Source: Acidobacteriota bacterium
GTDB taxonomy: Bacteria; Acidobacteriota; Holophagae; Holophagales; Holophagaceae
NCBI GenBank assembly: GCA_016195985.1
Contig: JACPYP010000002.1
Span: 1-64,000 of the forward strand
DNA: 64,000 nucleotides
Direction of reading: 5' to 3'
The translations under genes and the position numbers were made by a program. The notes beneath the pieces are model-generated. The model worked only from the letters and a program-made list of their open reading frames with translations, did not search any database and was not told the DNA's origin. Positions within the stretch are counted from its first letter, which is position 1. Each line of letters opens with the position of its first letter. Shown here piece by piece: positions 45,824 to 55,039 of this stretch.

Positions 45824-46300
45824 ATGCTCGACGGGATGCTGAGCGTGGAACCCTGGATCCCCCCCGCCTCGCCGGACCTGGCGGCCCTGGCCATGGAAAC
45901 CGCCGACGCGGCGGGCGTGGCCTCTTTGCGGGCCTGGCCGGAAGTGCGGAAAGGGGGCATCGGCTTCGGCACCCTGCCGCCCTTTCTCTGCTGGAAGGGC
46001 AACGCACCTGGAGGTGCCTGGCACTTGGTGCTGCTCCAGGCCCGGGAGATGGGCGCCCTGGTGCCCGGCGCGCGGATGGAACCCTTGCCCCAGGGCTGGC
46101 TGCGGGACCTTGACATGGAGTCGCTGGCCCGGCCCCTTTCCCAGCACCCCGCCTTTCCCGGGGGAGCCTCGGTGCATGTCGTCCACCTGCCGGAAAGCGG
46201 CGTCTTCCGCACGCGCAGCTTCGGCACCCCGGCGCCAGACCTGGTGGCGGAAGTGTTGAAGCACACCAGTACCATCCAAATCTGGAATCTGGCCGATTAG
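45824..46300 (+). CDS. Unknown protein beside the bacillithiol operon
   Basis: A 158-residue soluble protein I do not recognise. It has no signal peptide or clear motif; alternating aliphatic strands (HLVLLQAREMGALVPGAR, ASVHVVHLPESGVFRTRSFG) suggest an alpha/beta fold. The start could be ATG 45824 or 45836. A -10-like TATGCG lies just before both, and no ribosome-binding site is obvious. It is transcribed divergently from bshC across 77 bases, so shared control is possible. The DUF4010 gene follows 18 bases on. Confidence 0.55.
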   Translation: MLDGMLSVEPWIPPASPDLAALAMETADAAGVASLRAWPEVRKGGIGFGTLPPFLCWKGNAPGGAWHLVLLQAREMGALVPGARMEPLPQGWLRDLDMESLARPLSQHPAFPGGASVHVVHLPESGVFRTRSFGTPAPDLVAEVLKHTSTIQIWNLAD

Positions 46301-46318
46301 GAAGTCACGAGGAGCGGC

Positions 46319-47635
46319 ATGCTGAGCTTGGATCTATCCACCCTGAAGGAAGCCGTCCTGGCCGTGGCGGTGGGTCTCATGATGGGCCTGGAGCGTGAGC
46401 GCAGCGGCTTCGAGCGCAGCCAGGAAGGCCACGAGGAGCCCTACCACCGCCGCGAGTCGGACCAGGCCGCGGCCCTTCACGGCAGCCTCGGCGCCCGCAC
46501 CTTCGCCCTGCTCACCCTGTTGGGCTGGATCTCCGTGAAAGTGGGCGGCGAGAACCCGGCCATGCCCATCGCGGTGATGGCCTTGGCGGCGCTCATGATC
46601 GGCCTCTTCTACTACGAGACCAGCTCCGCGGACCGCGGCCTCACCACGGAGATCGCTGCGCTGTCCGCGCCCCTGCTGGGCATGCTGCTGACCCGGGACG
46701 CCCTGCTGGCGGTGGCGGTGGCGGTGATCGTGACACTGCTGCTGCTCTCGAAACCCTGGATCCGGGCCTGGGTGCCCAAGCTGCAGCGGGAGGACCTCAC
46801 CGCCTCCATCCAGCTGCTCATCGTCTTCGCCATCCTGCTGCCCCTGCTTCCATCGCGGGCCCTGGACCCCTGGGGCGTGCTGTCCCCCCGCAAGGTGGGC
46901 TGGATGGTGGCGCTGATCGCGGCGGTAGATTTCATGGGCTATGCCCTCAACCGGGTGCTGGGATCCAGGCGCGGCGCGGCGTTGACGGGCCTGGTGGGCG
47001 GGCTCATCAGCTCCACGGTGGTGACGGTCACCATGTCCCGCCAGGCCCGCGAGGATGCGACGCTCAAAGGCCCCGGCCAGGTCGCGGTCATGCTGGCCTG
47101 CGCCGTGATGGGACTGCGCGTGAGCATGCTGGCGGGTGTCGTGGGCGGCGCGGCCCTGGCCAAACCGCTGCTCCTGCCCATGGGAGCCATGGTGCTGGTG
47201 TTGCTGGGCGCCAGCTACTGGATCTACCGCGGGGCCCGCAGCGCCGCGGTAGCCGGGCGCGCCGGAGACATGCCCGTGCGCAATCCCTTCCATTTGAAGC
47301 GGGCCATGGCCTGGGGCCTGGCCCTGGCGGCGGTGCTGCTGGCGTCGGCGGCCGCCCGGGCCTGGTTCGGAGATCGCGGGTTGCTGATCGCCGCGGGGGT
47401 TTCAGGCCTGGCGGACGTGGATCCCATCACCCTGGCCGTGAGCAGCCAGGTGCGGGAAGTGGGCCTTCCGGCCGTCACGGCGGTGCTTGCCATCATCCTG
47501 GCGATCGGGGCCAACACGTTCTCCAAGGCATGCTTCGCCTGGGTTTCCGGCGGCCGCGCCTTCGGCAAGCGGCTGTCTGCGGTGTTGGGCGCCTCGCTGG
47601 CGGCGGCCCTGCTGGTGGCCTGGTTCCAGAGGTAG
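46319..47635 (+). CDS. MgtC/SapB-family membrane protein with DUF4010
   Basis: A 438-residue integral membrane protein. Residues about 1-150 correspond to MgtC/SapB (LMMGLERERSGF, LHGSLGARTFALLTLLG), and the rest to DUF4010 (RGAALTGLVGGLISSTVVTVTMSRQAR, FGDRGLLIAAGVSGLADVDPITLAVS). About eleven helices are predicted. The family is linked to Mg2+ or phosphate adaptation in pathogens, but a transport function is unproven. The start lies 18 bases after the preceding stop, so the pair may be cotranscribed. Confidence 0.87.
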   Translation: MLSLDLSTLKEAVLAVAVGLMMGLERERSGFERSQEGHEEPYHRRESDQAAALHGSLGARTFALLTLLGWISVKVGGENPAMPIAVMALAALMIGLFYYETSSADRGLTTEIAALSAPLLGMLLTRDALLAVAVAVIVTLLLLSKPWIRAWVPKLQREDLTASIQLLIVFAILLPLLPSRALDPWGVLSPRKVGWMVALIAAVDFMGYALNRVLGSRRGAALTGLVGGLISSTVVTVTMSRQAREDATLKGPGQVAVMLACAVMGLRVSMLAGVVGGAALAKPLLLPMGAMVLVLLGASYWIYRGARSAAVAGRAGDMPVRNPFHLKRAMAWGLALAAVLLASAAARAWFGDRGLLIAAGVSGLADVDPITLAVSSQVREVGLPAVTAVLAIILAIGANTFSKACFAWVSGGRAFGKRLSAVLGASLAAALLVAWFQR

Positions 47636-47648
47636 GCGCTCCTTGATG

Positions 47649-47812
47649 ACCGGCGAGTCTCAGCCTCATGCAGGGATTTCAAGGCCCCCACGAAGGACGC
47701 GAAAAAAGGAAAGGCAAGGACACGAAGGGGTGACGAGGACGGAATGCGTTCCTTCGTGGACTTCGTGCGCCCGCAGGGCGTCTTCGTGGCGATCTTTCCG
47801 GTTTGAGCCAGA
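47649..47812 (+). repeat. Dispersed CACGAAGG element, copy B
   Basis: The counterpart of 16788-16920, 31 kb away and in the same orientation. It carries an extra 3' block (CTTCGTGCGCCCGCAGGGCGTCTTCGTGGC, read in pieces at 47761-47790) absent from copy A. CACGAAGG (47721-47728) pairs with CCTTCGTG (47751-47758), and further TTCGTG units follow. It fills the gap between two convergent genes. Confidence 0.88.
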
Positions 47813-47828
47813 CGGATAAAGGAGGGCG

Positions 47829-48014
47829 CTATTTCCCGCGGTTGCTCATGCGGGTGTGGGCCACGCTGCTCTTGCCCTGGGGCTTGGTGGAGGCCCGCAC
47901 CACGGGCTTGGGGCCCGCATTGGCCTTGGGCTTGGCTCCAGCGGCATTGGCGGCAGGCTTGTCCGCGGCCTGAACGGATTTCAGGAGGTCGGCGGGGACG
48001 AGCGGCTTGGTCAT
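47829..48014 (-). CDS. Small basic Ala/Lys/Pro-rich protein
   Basis: A 61-residue protein (pI clearly basic) with a repeated pattern AAxAxGAKPKANAGPKP and an SVAHTRMSNRGK ending. It is low in complexity, without hydrophobic segments. TGGAG lies seven bases before the ATG at 48014, which supports translation. Its composition recalls histone-H1-like tails, but no family is recognised, so DNA or RNA binding is only a guess. Confidence 0.55.
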   Translation of the reverse strand: MTKPLVPADLLKSVQAADKPAANAAGAKPKANAGPKPVVRASTKPQGKSSVAHTRMSNRGK

Positions 48015-48076
48015 GGGGAACTCCAGTCCTCCATCCTACTCCCAGGTCGCGAGAAACGCAGGAGGGCCTCCAGGCT

Positions 48077-48388
48077 TCAATCCTCCTGGATCTCGAACAA
48101 TTTCCCGAAGCGCACCACCTTCAGGATGGTCATTACCATGGACGAGGGCTTGATGAGGACCACTTTGATGTTGTTCACCTCGGCCTTCTCCCGCAGCAGC
48201 AGCAGCATGCCAAGCGAGGATGAATCCATGTAGGTGAGGTTCGACATGTCCAGCAGGAGCCGCTGGGTTCCGGGCCGGTCCAGGAGGGCCTGGGTGGCCG
48301 TGCGGAAGGCCGTATGGGACTCATAGGTGAACGTGCCCTCCAGGCGGAGCAAGGACGATTGGGGGTCTTGATGGAGCGTCAGGCTCAT
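48077..48388 (-). CDS. STAS domain anti-sigma factor antagonist
   Basis: A 103-residue SpoIIAA/RsbV-like protein. The conserved phosphorylation loop MDSSSLGMLLLLREKA holds the Ser that anti-sigma kinases modify. The N-terminal beta strands (LTLHQDPQSSLLRLEG) and a central LLLDMSNL are typical. A dedicated partner kinase (RsbW) and sigma factor are not adjacent, so the pathway is unknown. Confidence 0.9.
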   Translation of the reverse strand: MSLTLHQDPQSSLLRLEGTFTYESHTAFRTATQALLDRPGTQRLLLDMSNLTYMDSSSLGMLLLLREKAEVNNIKVVLIKPSSMVMTILKVVRFGKLFEIQED

Positions 48389-48500
48389 CGCTGGTCCCTG
48401 GATTGGAGGTTTTCATAGGCATCGGCAAGGAACAGCCCGACTTGAAATCCGGCTCCAGGTGTTGTGACGGGTTTCCTGGGTGGCGCCGGAGGCCCCGGAT

Positions 48501-49883
48501 ATGCTGGAACCTGGGCCGGGAGGCCGGCGGATCTTTCCTGGGATGGAGGCCATGGGCGCGAAGGAGCTGGAAGGGGTGGCGGGCCACGCGCTGCGGGCGT
48601 ACCGAGCCTGGAAGGATGCCGCGCGCCTCCGGCGGCGCCAGCTGCTGGAGGCATGGCTGGACCAGTTCACCGTGATCCGGGAGGAGATGGCGCTGAGCAT
48701 CACCCGCGAAACGGGCAAGCCCATCACCTTGGCCCGGGGCGAGGTGGGAAGGGCAGAAGCCACCCTGAAGGCCACCATCGAGGCCCTGAGCGCCTTCGGC
48801 GAAGAGGCCATTCCCTACGACCTGATGCCCGGCGCGGAAGGGTGCCGGGCGGTTCTGCGCCGCTGCCCCGTGGGTCCGGCGCTGGCCATCACGCCCTTCA
48901 ACTTTCCGGTGAATCTGGCCATGCACAAGCTCGCTCCGGCGATGGCCGCGGCCTGCAGTGTCATTTGGAAGCCCTGTCCCCAGGCGCCCCAGACGTCGCG
49001 GCTGGTGTGGGAAACCTTCGAGGCGGCGAGGATCCAGGTGGCCGCCCCGGTCCACCTGCTTCAGCTGGCCTCGGCGGATCCCACGGCCGCGGAGGCCCTG
49101 GCCCTGGACGCGCGCGTGGCCGTGGTGAGTTTCACGGGCTCGGAACGCGTGGCCCGGCACCTGGAGCGGGTCCTGGCAGGCAAGCGTCTGCTGCTGGAAC
49201 TGGGTGGCAATGCGGCGGTGGTGGTGGATGAACAGGTCGATGCCATGGCCGTGGCCCGGCAGCTGGCTCCGGCTGCGGTGGCCGCGGCCGGGCAGAGTTG
49301 CTGCAAGGTGCAGCGGATCTACGTGCACCGCCAATCCTGGGACGCCTTCCTCCCGGCCTTCGTGGAGGCCGTGCAGGCCCAGCCCGTGGGAGATCCCATG
49401 GATCCGGCCACGGTGGTGGGACCCCTCATCGACGAAGCCACGGCCCGGCGGGTGGATGAAGGCGTGGATCGCGCGGTGGCGGCGGGCGCGCAGGTGCTGC
49501 TGAGGGGCCGCCGGCAGGGCGCCCTGCTGCCCCCGGCCATCCTCAGCGGCCTGGCCGAGGATGATCCCCTGCAATCCGAAGAGGCTTTCTCGCCCGTGAC
49601 CGTTCTCACGCCGGTGGATTCCTTCGAGCAGGGGCTCAAGCTGGCCGCCGCTACGCGCTTCGGCCTGCGGGCCAGCGCCTACAGCCGCGACCAGCGGAAC
49701 CTGCGGCTGGCGGAATCGATCCTGCGGGCAGGGGGTGTTTTGCTGAACTTGCCGCCTACTTTCCGTCTGGATGCCGCGCCCTTTGGGGGCGTGCTGGCCA
49801 GCGGCACGGGTTTCGAGGGACCGCGCTGGGCCATGGAGGGCTTCACCGAAGGCCGCCTCGTCATCGAAGGGCCCGCCCTGTGA
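48501..49883 (+). CDS. NAD(P)-dependent aldehyde dehydrogenase
   Basis: Oxidises an aldehyde to an acid, or acylates CoA if of that subtype. The 460-residue ALDH shows the Rossmann entry TPFNFPVNLAMHKLAPA, SFTGSERVARHL, the catalytic Glu in LLLELGGNA and the Cys pair in AGQSCCKVQRIYVH (Cys267-268), with the first Cys aligned to the nucleophile. The C-terminal FGGVLASGTGFEGPRWAMEGF is usual. Substrate is unknown. GGAGG supports ATG 48501, but a TATGCT overlaps it and ATG 48543 is an alternative. pta lies downstream. Confidence 0.9.
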   Translation: MLEPGPGGRRIFPGMEAMGAKELEGVAGHALRAYRAWKDAARLRRRQLLEAWLDQFTVIREEMALSITRETGKPITLARGEVGRAEATLKATIEALSAFGEEAIPYDLMPGAEGCRAVLRRCPVGPALAITPFNFPVNLAMHKLAPAMAAACSVIWKPCPQAPQTSRLVWETFEAARIQVAAPVHLLQLASADPTAAEALALDARVAVVSFTGSERVARHLERVLAGKRLLLELGGNAAVVVDEQVDAMAVARQLAPAAVAAAGQSCCKVQRIYVHRQSWDAFLPAFVEAVQAQPVGDPMDPATVVGPLIDEATARRVDEGVDRAVAAGAQVLLRGRRQGALLPPAILSGLAEDDPLQSEEAFSPVTVLTPVDSFEQGLKLAAATRFGLRASAYSRDQRNLRLAESILRAGGVLLNLPPTFRLDAAPFGGVLASGTGFEGPRWAMEGFTEGRLVIEGPAL

Positions 49884-49905
49884 GGATTCCTGTGGAGGTC
49901 TGGCC

Positions 49906-50238
49906 ATGCTGCTGACCATGCCTTTCCAAACCGGCGATCTGGTGGTGGTGATCCTCCGGGAGCCGAGAGAACGCCTTTGGGGCCGCCTCCTGGGCTTGGA
50001 GGCTCCAGGGATCGCCCTGCGCGGCCTCGATCTCACGCCCTGGGAGGAGGTGCTGGGGCTGGTGCGCACCGGCGAGGCCGATCAGGTGGCCCTCAGCACC
50101 CGCTTCCTGCCCATGCATCGCGTGGAGGCCATGTATCTCGACGAAGCCAGCTCGGGAGCGCCCAGCCTGGCCGACACCTTCCTGCAGCGCACGGGCCAGG
50201 ACCCCCAGGCCTTCCTGGCTGATGCCCACCCCCGCTAG
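49906..50238 (+). CDS. Small unknown protein between aldehyde dehydrogenase and pta
   Basis: A 110-residue soluble protein with no recognised family. The first 75 residues look like a small beta barrel (TGDLVVVILREPRERLWGRLLGLEAPGIALRGLDL), as in Sm-like folds, but this is only a resemblance. GGAGG precedes the ATG at 49906 by seven bases, which supports it. It lies 22 bases after the dehydrogenase and 24 before pta on the same strand, so it probably belongs to that operon. Confidence 0.65.
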   Translation: MLLTMPFQTGDLVVVILREPRERLWGRLLGLEAPGIALRGLDLTPWEEVLGLVRTGEADQVALSTRFLPMHRVEAMYLDEASSGAPSLADTFLQRTGQDPQAFLADAHPR

Positions 50239-50262
50239 ATCCACCACTGTCCGGAGGAATCC

Positions 50263-51267
50263 ATGACCCACGCCAACCACACCCGCTGGATGGAGCGCTT
50301 CCGCGCCCGCGCCAAGGAACTGCAACGCCACATCGTCCTGCCCGAAGGCCGGGAGGACCGCACCCTCCAGGCGGCGCAGCTGCTGCTGGACCAGGGACTG
50401 TGCCGTCTCACGCTGCTGGGCGATCCCGCGGACATGGCCAAGCGCGGGGAGGCCCTGGGGCTGTCCCTGAAGGGCGCGGCCATGGTCGACCCGGCCACCA
50501 GCCCCTTGCTGCCAGAGCTGGCAGGCGCCTACTACGAGCGCCGCAAGGCCAAGGGCGTCTCCGAGGCTCAGGCCTTGGAGGCGGTGCACAACCCCCTCTG
50601 GTTCGGCGCCATGCTGGTGCAGGCGGAATATTGCGATGGCATGGTGGCGGGCGCCCTGAACACCACTGCCGAGACTGTGCGCGCCTGCCTGCAGGCCATC
50701 GGCGCCGCCAAGGGCATCAAGACTGTTTCCAGCTTCTTCATGATGGTCCATCCCGATGCTTCGTTCGGCGAGCAGGGCGCGGTGATCTTCTCCGATTGCG
50801 CCGTGGTGCCTGATCCCACGCCGGAGCAGCTGGCCGACATCGCCATCGCCGCCGCGGAGAATGCCCGCAGCGTCATGGGCGTGGAACCCCGCGTGGCGCT
50901 GCTCAGCTTTTCCACCCGCGGCTCCGCCGAACACCCCTGCGTGGACAAGGTGCGCGCGGCCCTGGCCATCATCAAGGAGAAGGCGCCGGGCCTGGCCGTG
51001 GACGGCGAGCTTCAGGCGGATGCCGCCCTGCTGCCCTCGGTGGGCGAGCGCAAGGCGCCGGGCTCCCATGTGGCGGGCAAGGCCAACGTTCTTGTTTTCC
51101 CCAATCTGGATGCCGGCAACATCTCGTACAAAATCGCCGAGCGCATGGGAGGCGCGGCCGCCATCGGGCCTTTCCTTCAGGGTCTGGCTCGTCCCGCCAA
51201 CGACCTGAGCCGCGGCTGCAGCCCCCAGGACATCGCAGACGTGGCAGTCCTGACGGCCCTTCAGTGA
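50263..51267 (+). CDS. pta: Phosphate acetyltransferase
   Basis: Interconverts acetyl-CoA and acetyl phosphate, or acts on other acyl groups. The 334-residue protein corresponds to the catalytic Pta/Ptb domain without the N-terminal DRTGG-type extension: [66 protein letters not shown] and [20 protein letters not shown]. The purN gene overlaps its stop (GTGA). Acetate kinase is not in the window. Confidence 0.95.
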   Translation: MTHANHTRWMERFRARAKELQRHIVLPEGREDRTLQAAQLLLDQGLCRLTLLGDPADMAKRGEALGLSLKGAAMVDPATSPLLPELAGAYYERRKAKGVSEAQALEAVHNPLWFGAMLVQAEYCDGMVAGALNTTAETVRACLQAIGAAKGIKTVSSFFMMVHPDASFGEQGAVIFSDCAVVPDPTPEQLADIAIAAAENARSVMGVEPRVALLSFSTRGSAEHPCVDKVRAALAIIKEKAPGLAVDGELQADAALLPSVGERKAPGSHVAGKANVLVFPNLDAGNISYKIAERMGGAAAIGPFLQGLARPANDLSRGCSPQDIADVAVLTALQ

Positions 51268-51845
51268 AACGTCTCGCCTTCTTCATCTCCGGCACCGGCG
51301 GCAACGCCCTGAACCTTCTCAGGGCCTGCCGCGAGGGCCGGGTCCCTGGCCATCCGGTGCTGGGACTGGCCTCCACCGCCAGGGCCGGCGGCATCGCCCG
51401 TCTGGAAGCAGAAGGTCTGCCCGTGGCAGTGGTGGCGCGGAAGGACTTCGACTCCGATGAAGCCTTTTCGGAGGCTTGCTACCTGGCCGCGGAGGAGGCG
51501 GGAGCCGAGGTGATCTGCCTCTGCGGCTGGTTGAAGAAGCTGGCGGTGCCCGCGCGCTGGGAGGGCCGCATCCTGAACATCCACCCGGGCCTGCTGCCCC
51601 GCTACGGCGGCGCAGGCATGTTCGGCATGCACGTCCACCGGGCCGTGCTGGCCGCGGGCGAGGCTGAATCCGGCGCCACGGTGCACCTGGTGGATGGCGA
51701 GTACGACCACGGCCGCATTCTCGGCCAGCAGCGGGTTCCCGTCCTTGCCGGGGACATGCCGGAGGATCTGCAGAAGCGGGTCTACGCCGCAGAGATGGAA
51801 CTCTTTCCCCGCGCCCTGGCAGCGTACTTGTCGGATCGGATCTAG
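51264..51845 (+). CDS. purN: Phosphoribosylglycinamide formyltransferase
   Basis: Transfers formyl from 10-formyl-THF to glycinamide ribonucleotide in purine synthesis. The 193-residue protein has [13 protein letters not shown] for the ribose-phosphate site, the catalytic [12 protein letters not shown] with Asn and His, and [12 protein letters not shown] with the catalytic Asp. GTG 51264 overlaps the pta stop. Confidence 0.95.
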   Translation: MKRLAFFISGTGGNALNLLRACREGRVPGHPVLGLASTARAGGIARLEAEGLPVAVVARKDFDSDEAFSEACYLAAEEAGAEVICLCGWLKKLAVPARWEGRILNIHPGLLPRYGGAGMFGMHVHRAVLAAGEAESGATVHLVDGEYDHGRILGQQRVPVLAGDMPEDLQKRVYAAEMELFPRALAAYLSDRI

Positions 51846-51883
51846 ACTGTCGGCATGAACTCCGAACCTGAAGCCGGTACCCC

Positions 51884-53278
51884 GTGATTCCCCTTCTCGC
51901 CGCCGACGAGATGCGGGCCGCGGAGCGCCGGGCCATCGAGGAATGGGGGATCCCGTCGCTGGTCCTTCAGGAGCATGCCGCCCTCGGCGCCCTGGCCTTG
52001 CTGCCCCCGGACGAGCCCTTGGAAGTGTTGGCCGGGCCCGGCAACAACGGCGGGGACGCCCTGGCCCTGGCCCGCCTGGCCAAGCTGCAGGGCCGCGCCG
52101 TGAGGGTCTGGTCCCCCGTGGGGCAGGAAGAGTGGAAGGGGGATGCCGGCCTCCAGGCCCGCCTTTGGCGGGGCTTGGGCGGCGGCATCGAAACGGGACC
52201 GGATCCTGCCGCCCTCATGCGGACCTGGCGGGGCTGGTGCGTGGACGGCCTTTTCGGTCTGGGTTCATCCCGTCCTCTGGAGGGGGCTGCCCTCCGCTGG
52301 GTGCGGGCCCTCAACGCCTCGGGCCTGCCCGTGCTGGCTCTGGACCTGCCCAGCGGCCTCGATCCGAGCGCGGCGGAACTGCCTGGAGAGGCCGTCCGCG
52401 CCACGCGCACCGCCTGCTTCGGCGCGAGGAAGGTCTGCCACGGCCTGCTTCCAGCCCGGGATTGCTGCGGGGCGATCACGGTCGTGCCCATTCCTTTGCA
52501 GGGGGCCCCGGAGGCCGGCCTGCGGTTGTTGGAGCGCCCCGTTCTTCCGCCCCGGGCCTGGAATGCCCACAAAGGCCGTTTTGGCCACGTGGCCATCCGC
52601 GCGGGCAGCATGGGCATGAGCGGCGCCGCCGTGCTGGCGGCCCTGGGCGCCCTCCGCGTGGGGGCGGGCCTGGTCACGGTGTTGACGGAGCCCGACGTTC
52701 GGGCCGAAGTCGCCGCGCAGATTCCCGAGGCCATGGTGCGGGCATGGAAGGGATCGGTGCCCAAGGAGGCGGACGTGCTCCTCGCGGGCCCGGGAGGCAT
52801 CACGCAAGTGCCGGATTGGGAGGGCCCCCTGGTGGTGGACGCCTCCGCCCTGCAGGCAGGAGAAGGAAGGCGCTGGATGGAGCGCCCCGGCACGGCCATC
52901 ACCCCCCACCCCGGCGAATTCGCGCGGCTCTTCAACCTGTCGCGGCCGCTGCTGATGGACGAACGCCTGGTCCAGGCGCGCCAGGTGTCGGCGGGCAGGC
53001 CCGGGATTCTGGTGCTGAAGGGCGCGCAAAGTGTCATCGCTGGCGGCGCGGAAGAAGGCCTCTGGATCAATCCCACCGGACATCCGGGCCTGGCGACCGG
53101 GGGCAGTGGCGATCTGCTGGCAGGCATGGTGGCGGGGTTCCGGGCGCAGGGCCTGCCCATGCGGGAAGCCGCAGCCGCCGCTGCCTGGTTCCATGGCGCC
53201 GCCGCGGACCGGCTGCCCGGGGCGGGGTTGCTCCCCCGGGATCTCGCGGACCTCCTGCCGGAGCTGCTCCGTGCCTGA
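51884..53278 (+). CDS. nnrD: Bifunctional NAD(P)HX epimerase/dehydratase
   Basis: Repairs hydrated NAD(P)H. The N-terminal epimerase (YjeF_N, about 1-210) has AGPGNNGGDALALARL and CVDGLFGLGSSRP with LDLPSGLDP. The C-terminal ADP-dependent dehydratase (carbohydrate-kinase fold, about 222-460) has FGHVAIRAGSMGMSGAAVLA, TPHPGEFARL, LVLKGAQSVIAG and GNPTGHPGLATGGSGDLLAGM-type residues (GLATGGSGD). The 464-residue length fits the fusion. The GTG start at 51884 follows a TAGACT -10-like box. It is next to tsaE, a common pairing. Confidence 0.94.
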   Translation: MIPLLAADEMRAAERRAIEEWGIPSLVLQEHAALGALALLPPDEPLEVLAGPGNNGGDALALARLAKLQGRAVRVWSPVGQEEWKGDAGLQARLWRGLGGGIETGPDPAALMRTWRGWCVDGLFGLGSSRPLEGAALRWVRALNASGLPVLALDLPSGLDPSAAELPGEAVRATRTACFGARKVCHGLLPARDCCGAITVVPIPLQGAPEAGLRLLERPVLPPRAWNAHKGRFGHVAIRAGSMGMSGAAVLAALGALRVGAGLVTVLTEPDVRAEVAAQIPEAMVRAWKGSVPKEADVLLAGPGGITQVPDWEGPLVVDASALQAGEGRRWMERPGTAITPHPGEFARLFNLSRPLLMDERLVQARQVSAGRPGILVLKGAQSVIAGGAEEGLWINPTGHPGLATGGSGDLLAGMVAGFRAQGLPMREAAAAAAWFHGAAADRLPGAGLLPRDLADLLPELLRA

Positions 53279-53705
53279 GGCGCTGCTTGCGGATGATGAG
53301 GCCACCGAGGCCCTGGGCGAGGCTTTGGCCCGCCTGACGCCGCCAGGCGGAACCTGGCTCCTGCGCGGCGAGCTGGGAGCAGGCAAGACGACCTGGACCC
53401 GCGGGTTCCTGAGGGGCCTAGGCGGCGATCCGGATCAAGTGTCCTCGCCCACCTACGCGGTCCTTCACCGCTACGAGTCCGGGGAGGGCCGCCTCTTCCA
53501 CCTGGACCTCTACCGCCCCGGCCCTGGAGGCGCCTGGAGCCTGGGCCTGGAGGAGTCCCTCTCTTCCGCCGACCGGCTGGTGGTGGAGTGGGCAGGGGGC
53601 GAAGGGCCCTGGCCCACGGACTGGGTGGCCCATCTACTCCTGGTTTCCCATGGCGGTGGCCGCAGGGCGGAATGGACAATGCCAGGCGATTCGCCTGAGC
53701 GATGA
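53271..53705 (+). CDS. tsaE: tRNA t6A-modification ATPase TsaE
   Basis: A 144-residue P-loop protein needed for threonylcarbamoyl-adenosine at position 37 of ANN-decoding tRNAs, with TsaB and TsaD. Visible are the Walker A RGELGAGKTTWTRGF, SSPTYAVLHRY, FHLDLYRP and the VVEWAGG motif. GTG 53271 has GGAG seven bases upstream and overlaps the preceding stop by eight. TsaB and TsaD are elsewhere. Confidence 0.92.
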   Translation: MPEALLADDEATEALGEALARLTPPGGTWLLRGELGAGKTTWTRGFLRGLGGDPDQVSSPTYAVLHRYESGEGRLFHLDLYRPGPGGAWSLGLEESLSSADRLVVEWAGGEGPWPTDWVAHLLLVSHGGGRRAEWTMPGDSPER

Positions 53706-53712
53706 TGGCGGC

Positions 53713-54984
53713 ATGACCCTGCTGCTCTTCGTGTCCGGAACCACCTGTCTTTTGGCTGCCATGGCCCTGTGGGCCAGCCTCAGGCGCCGCCCTCTCGACC
53801 CCGTGCCCTTCGAGACGCTCCGCCGCCACGCGGAGGAGCTGGCCTCCCGGGACCGGGGCGAATCCCAGCAGGCCCTGGCCGCGCAGATCCGGCCCCTGCT
53901 GGCGGAGCTGGGAGCGCTGCGAACGGCCCAGGCCGAGAAACTGGGCGAAGGGTTCCGACTCCTGGCCGCCGCGACGCAGGATGCCTTGCGCGCCTCCCGG
54001 GAGGAACAGGCTGCGCAACTGGCCCAGGTGCAGTCGCAAGTGGAGCGCCGTCTGGAGGCCATCCAGGCCTCCAACGAGGAACGCCTGGAGCGCATGCGCC
54101 GCACCGTGGACGAGAAACTGCACGAGGCGCTCGAAAAGCGGCTGGGCGAAAGCTTCAGCCAGGTGGCCCAGCGTCTGGAGCAGGTGCAGAGAGGTCTGGG
54201 GGAAATGCAGTCCCTGGCCCAGGACGTGGGCGGCTTGAAGCGCGCGCTGACCAACGTGAAAACCCGGGGCGTGCTGGGAGAGGCGCAGCTGGGCGCCCTC
54301 CTGGAGCAGTTCCTCTCCGCAGGGCAGTACGCCGCGAACGTGAAGATCCGGCCCCGCGGTTCTGAAGTCGTGGAGTTCGCGGTGAAGCTGCCGGGGGCAG
54401 AGGACGGCGGCACCGTCTGGCTGCCCATCGACGCCAAGTTTCCGCTGGAGGACTACCAACGCCTCATGGAGGCCTACGAGATGGGCGACCTCGCGGCGGT
54501 GGAGGCGGCTGGTCGGGCCCTGGAGACCCGGCTGCTGGGCCAGGCCCGGGATATCCGCGATAAGTACATCGCGCCGCCCCACAGTACGGATTTCGCTCTG
54601 CTCTTCCTGCCCTTCGAGGGGCTGTATGCCGAGGCTCTCCGGCGGCCGGGCCTGCTGGAGCGGATCCAACGGGAATGCAAGGTGGTCTTCGTGGGCCCCA
54701 CCACCCTCACGGCCTTCCTGAACAGCTTGCAGGTGGGGTTCAAGACCCTGGCCATCTCCAAGCAGAGCGGGGAAGTCTGGAAGCTGCTGGGCCACGTGAA
54801 AGCCGAGTTTGGCAAATTCGGAGAGTCGCTGGCCCTGGTCCAGAAAAAGCTGGACGAGGCCAGCTCGAAGCTGGGGGATGTCTCCAAACGGAAGGAACTC
54901 ATGGAGAAGCGCCTGGCTGGAGTCGAGGCACTGCCGGCGAGCGAAGCCCCGGCCCTGCCGCCAAGTCCGTGTCGCGACGAATAA
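53713..54984 (+). CDS. rmuC: DNA recombination protein RmuC homolog
   Basis: A 423-residue membrane-anchored protein of the RmuC family, implicated in limiting rearrangements at inverted repeats. An N-terminal hydrophobic helix (about 1-20) is followed by a long coiled coil (about 30-170) and the nuclease-related RmuC core: RGVLGEAQLGALLEQFL, VWLPIDAKFPLEDYQRL, YIAPPHSTDFALLFLPFEGLYAE and VVFVGPTTLTAFLNSLQVGF. I choose ATG 53713 rather than 53650, which overlaps tsaE more. Confidence 0.92.
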   Translation: MTLLLFVSGTTCLLAAMALWASLRRRPLDPVPFETLRRHAEELASRDRGESQQALAAQIRPLLAELGALRTAQAEKLGEGFRLLAAATQDALRASREEQAAQLAQVQSQVERRLEAIQASNEERLERMRRTVDEKLHEALEKRLGESFSQVAQRLEQVQRGLGEMQSLAQDVGGLKRALTNVKTRGVLGEAQLGALLEQFLSAGQYAANVKIRPRGSEVVEFAVKLPGAEDGGTVWLPIDAKFPLEDYQRLMEAYEMGDLAAVEAAGRALETRLLGQARDIRDKYIAPPHSTDFALLFLPFEGLYAEALRRPGLLERIQRECKVVFVGPTTLTAFLNSLQVGFKTLAISKQSGEVWKLLGHVKAEFGKFGESLALVQKKLDEASSKLGDVSKRKELMEKRLAGVEALPASEAPALPPSPCRDE

Positions 54985-55039
54985 TTCACTTCACAATTTG
55001 GGAGAATGCCTTAGGATTCGGGCCAACCCCGGGGGTGAG

